Source: Azohydromonas aeria (GTDB lineage Bacteria > Pseudomonadota > Gammaproteobacteria > Burkholderiales > Burkholderiaceae_C). Taken from it: a stretch of 64,000 bases of DNA. Position numbers and translations under genes: made by a program. Positions 63,644-64,000 of this stretch are shown one piece after another. Position 1 is the stretch's first letter. Every line of letters begins with the position of its first letter. The DNA lies in the NCBI RefSeq assembly GCF_009760915.1, contig NZ_VIDQ01000008.1, forward strand, positions 81,550 to 145,549, read 5' to 3'. The notes under the pieces were generated by a model. It did no database searches. It saw nothing but the letters and a program-made list of their open reading frames with translations, and was not told the origin of the DNA.

Positions 63644-64000
63644 ATGTCGACCGCGGACTTATCGATGAAGCTGCCCCCGCTGCCTGCCGGGCATCCCGAG
63701 CCGATGTCGGCCAACGCCCGCCGCGCGCTGGGCCTGGGCATGCTGGCGGCGCACGTGGCGCTCGGCTGGGGGCTGCTGCAGCTGGAGCCGGTGCGCGAGG
63801 CCATCGGCGAGGTGCTGCCGATCACGGTGGACTTCATCGCCCCGCCCGCCCCCGTGCCCGCGCCGCCCCCGCCGCCGCAGCCGAAGCCGCGCGTGCAGCC
63901 GAAGCCGACGCCGGCGCCCAAGCCCGTGATTGCCGCCGCCCCGACGCCCGCGCCGCAGCCGCCGGTGTTCACCGCGCCACCGCCGCCGCCCGAGCCGCCG
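63644..64000 (+). CDS. tonB: Energy transducer TonB, N-terminal part
   Basis: The first 119 residues are present, running off the window. After a short cytoplasmic N-terminus comes one membrane anchor (LGLGMLAAHVALGWGLLQL; the SxxxH-type His lies in it, as in TonB) and then the typical long periplasmic Pro-rich region with KP/PKP repeats (PPPQPKPRVQPKPTPAPKP). The C-terminal domain that contacts outer-membrane receptors is missing because the sequence ends. A Fur-box-like promoter lies directly upstream. Confidence 0.88.
   Translation, partial: MSTADLSMKLPPLPAGHPEPMSANARRALGLGMLAAHVALGWGLLQLEPVREAIGEVLPITVDFIAPPAPVPAPPPPPQPKPRVQPKPTPAPKPVIAAAPTPAPQPPVFTAPPPPPEPP

Overview
The window is GC-rich (coding third positions are almost all G or C) and densely packed on both strands. 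Gene content and order point to a betaproteobacterium of the Burkholderiales, most likely Comamonadaceae: metX-metW, lptD-surA-rsmA, leuS-lptE-holA beside exbD-exbB-dapB-bamE-fur, hpf-ptsN-hprK, thiL-pgpA-pncC, and a malic enzyme with a fused phosphotransacetylase domain. No rRNA, tRNA, CRISPR array or complete insertion sequence was seen. The genus is an inference.

Left end (1-10.5 kb): a cut-off AmpG-like permease is followed, all on the minus strand, by an RTX-type secreted protein, a one-module C-A-T nonribosomal peptide synthetase, an anti-sigma factor and an ECF sigma factor. Read in the direction of transcription the order is sigma, anti-sigma, NRPS, RTX; this is the least ordinary cluster of the window. 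The NRPS has a damaged condensation motif and an adenylation pocket that lacks the usual amino-group-binding Asp. Then come trxC, an M20 peptidase, and metX-metW preceded by a clear SAM-II riboswitch and an intrinsic terminator.

10.5-29.2 kb: a nine-gene minus-strand array holds a BMP-type ABC importer (binding protein, double ATPase, two permeases), Urc1 (GTP cyclohydrolase II-like), Urc4 (DUF1688), uracil phosphoribosyltransferase, a cytosine deaminase-like amidohydrolase and a glutathione S-transferase. This looks like uptake and breakdown of pyrimidines by the URC route. Next are purB, pyrF, a hybrid histidine kinase, a uracil/xanthine (NCS2) permease, a PAS histidine kinase and amgK.

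29.3-45.7 kb: outer-membrane and housekeeping genes (lptD, surA, rsmA), a secreted barnase-like RNase with its barstar, maeB divergent from a DctS/FixL-type two-component pair, thiL-pgpA-pncC, a GhrA-like dehydrogenase and a divergent DprA-like protein followed by an AT-rich gap with repeats. Several families of short palindromic intergenic elements lie in this stretch.

45.7-64 kb: holA-lptE-leuS; exbD-exbB-dapB-bamE divergent from fur; hprK-ptsN-hpf; a PP2C phosphatase-FHA-metallo-beta-lactamase signalling trio; a type IV pilin and a PglL-like O-oligosaccharyltransferase separated by 454 bp rich in DnaA-box-like sequences; moaC; an M48 peptidase; a small membrane protein; and the start of tonB under a probable Fur-controlled promoter.
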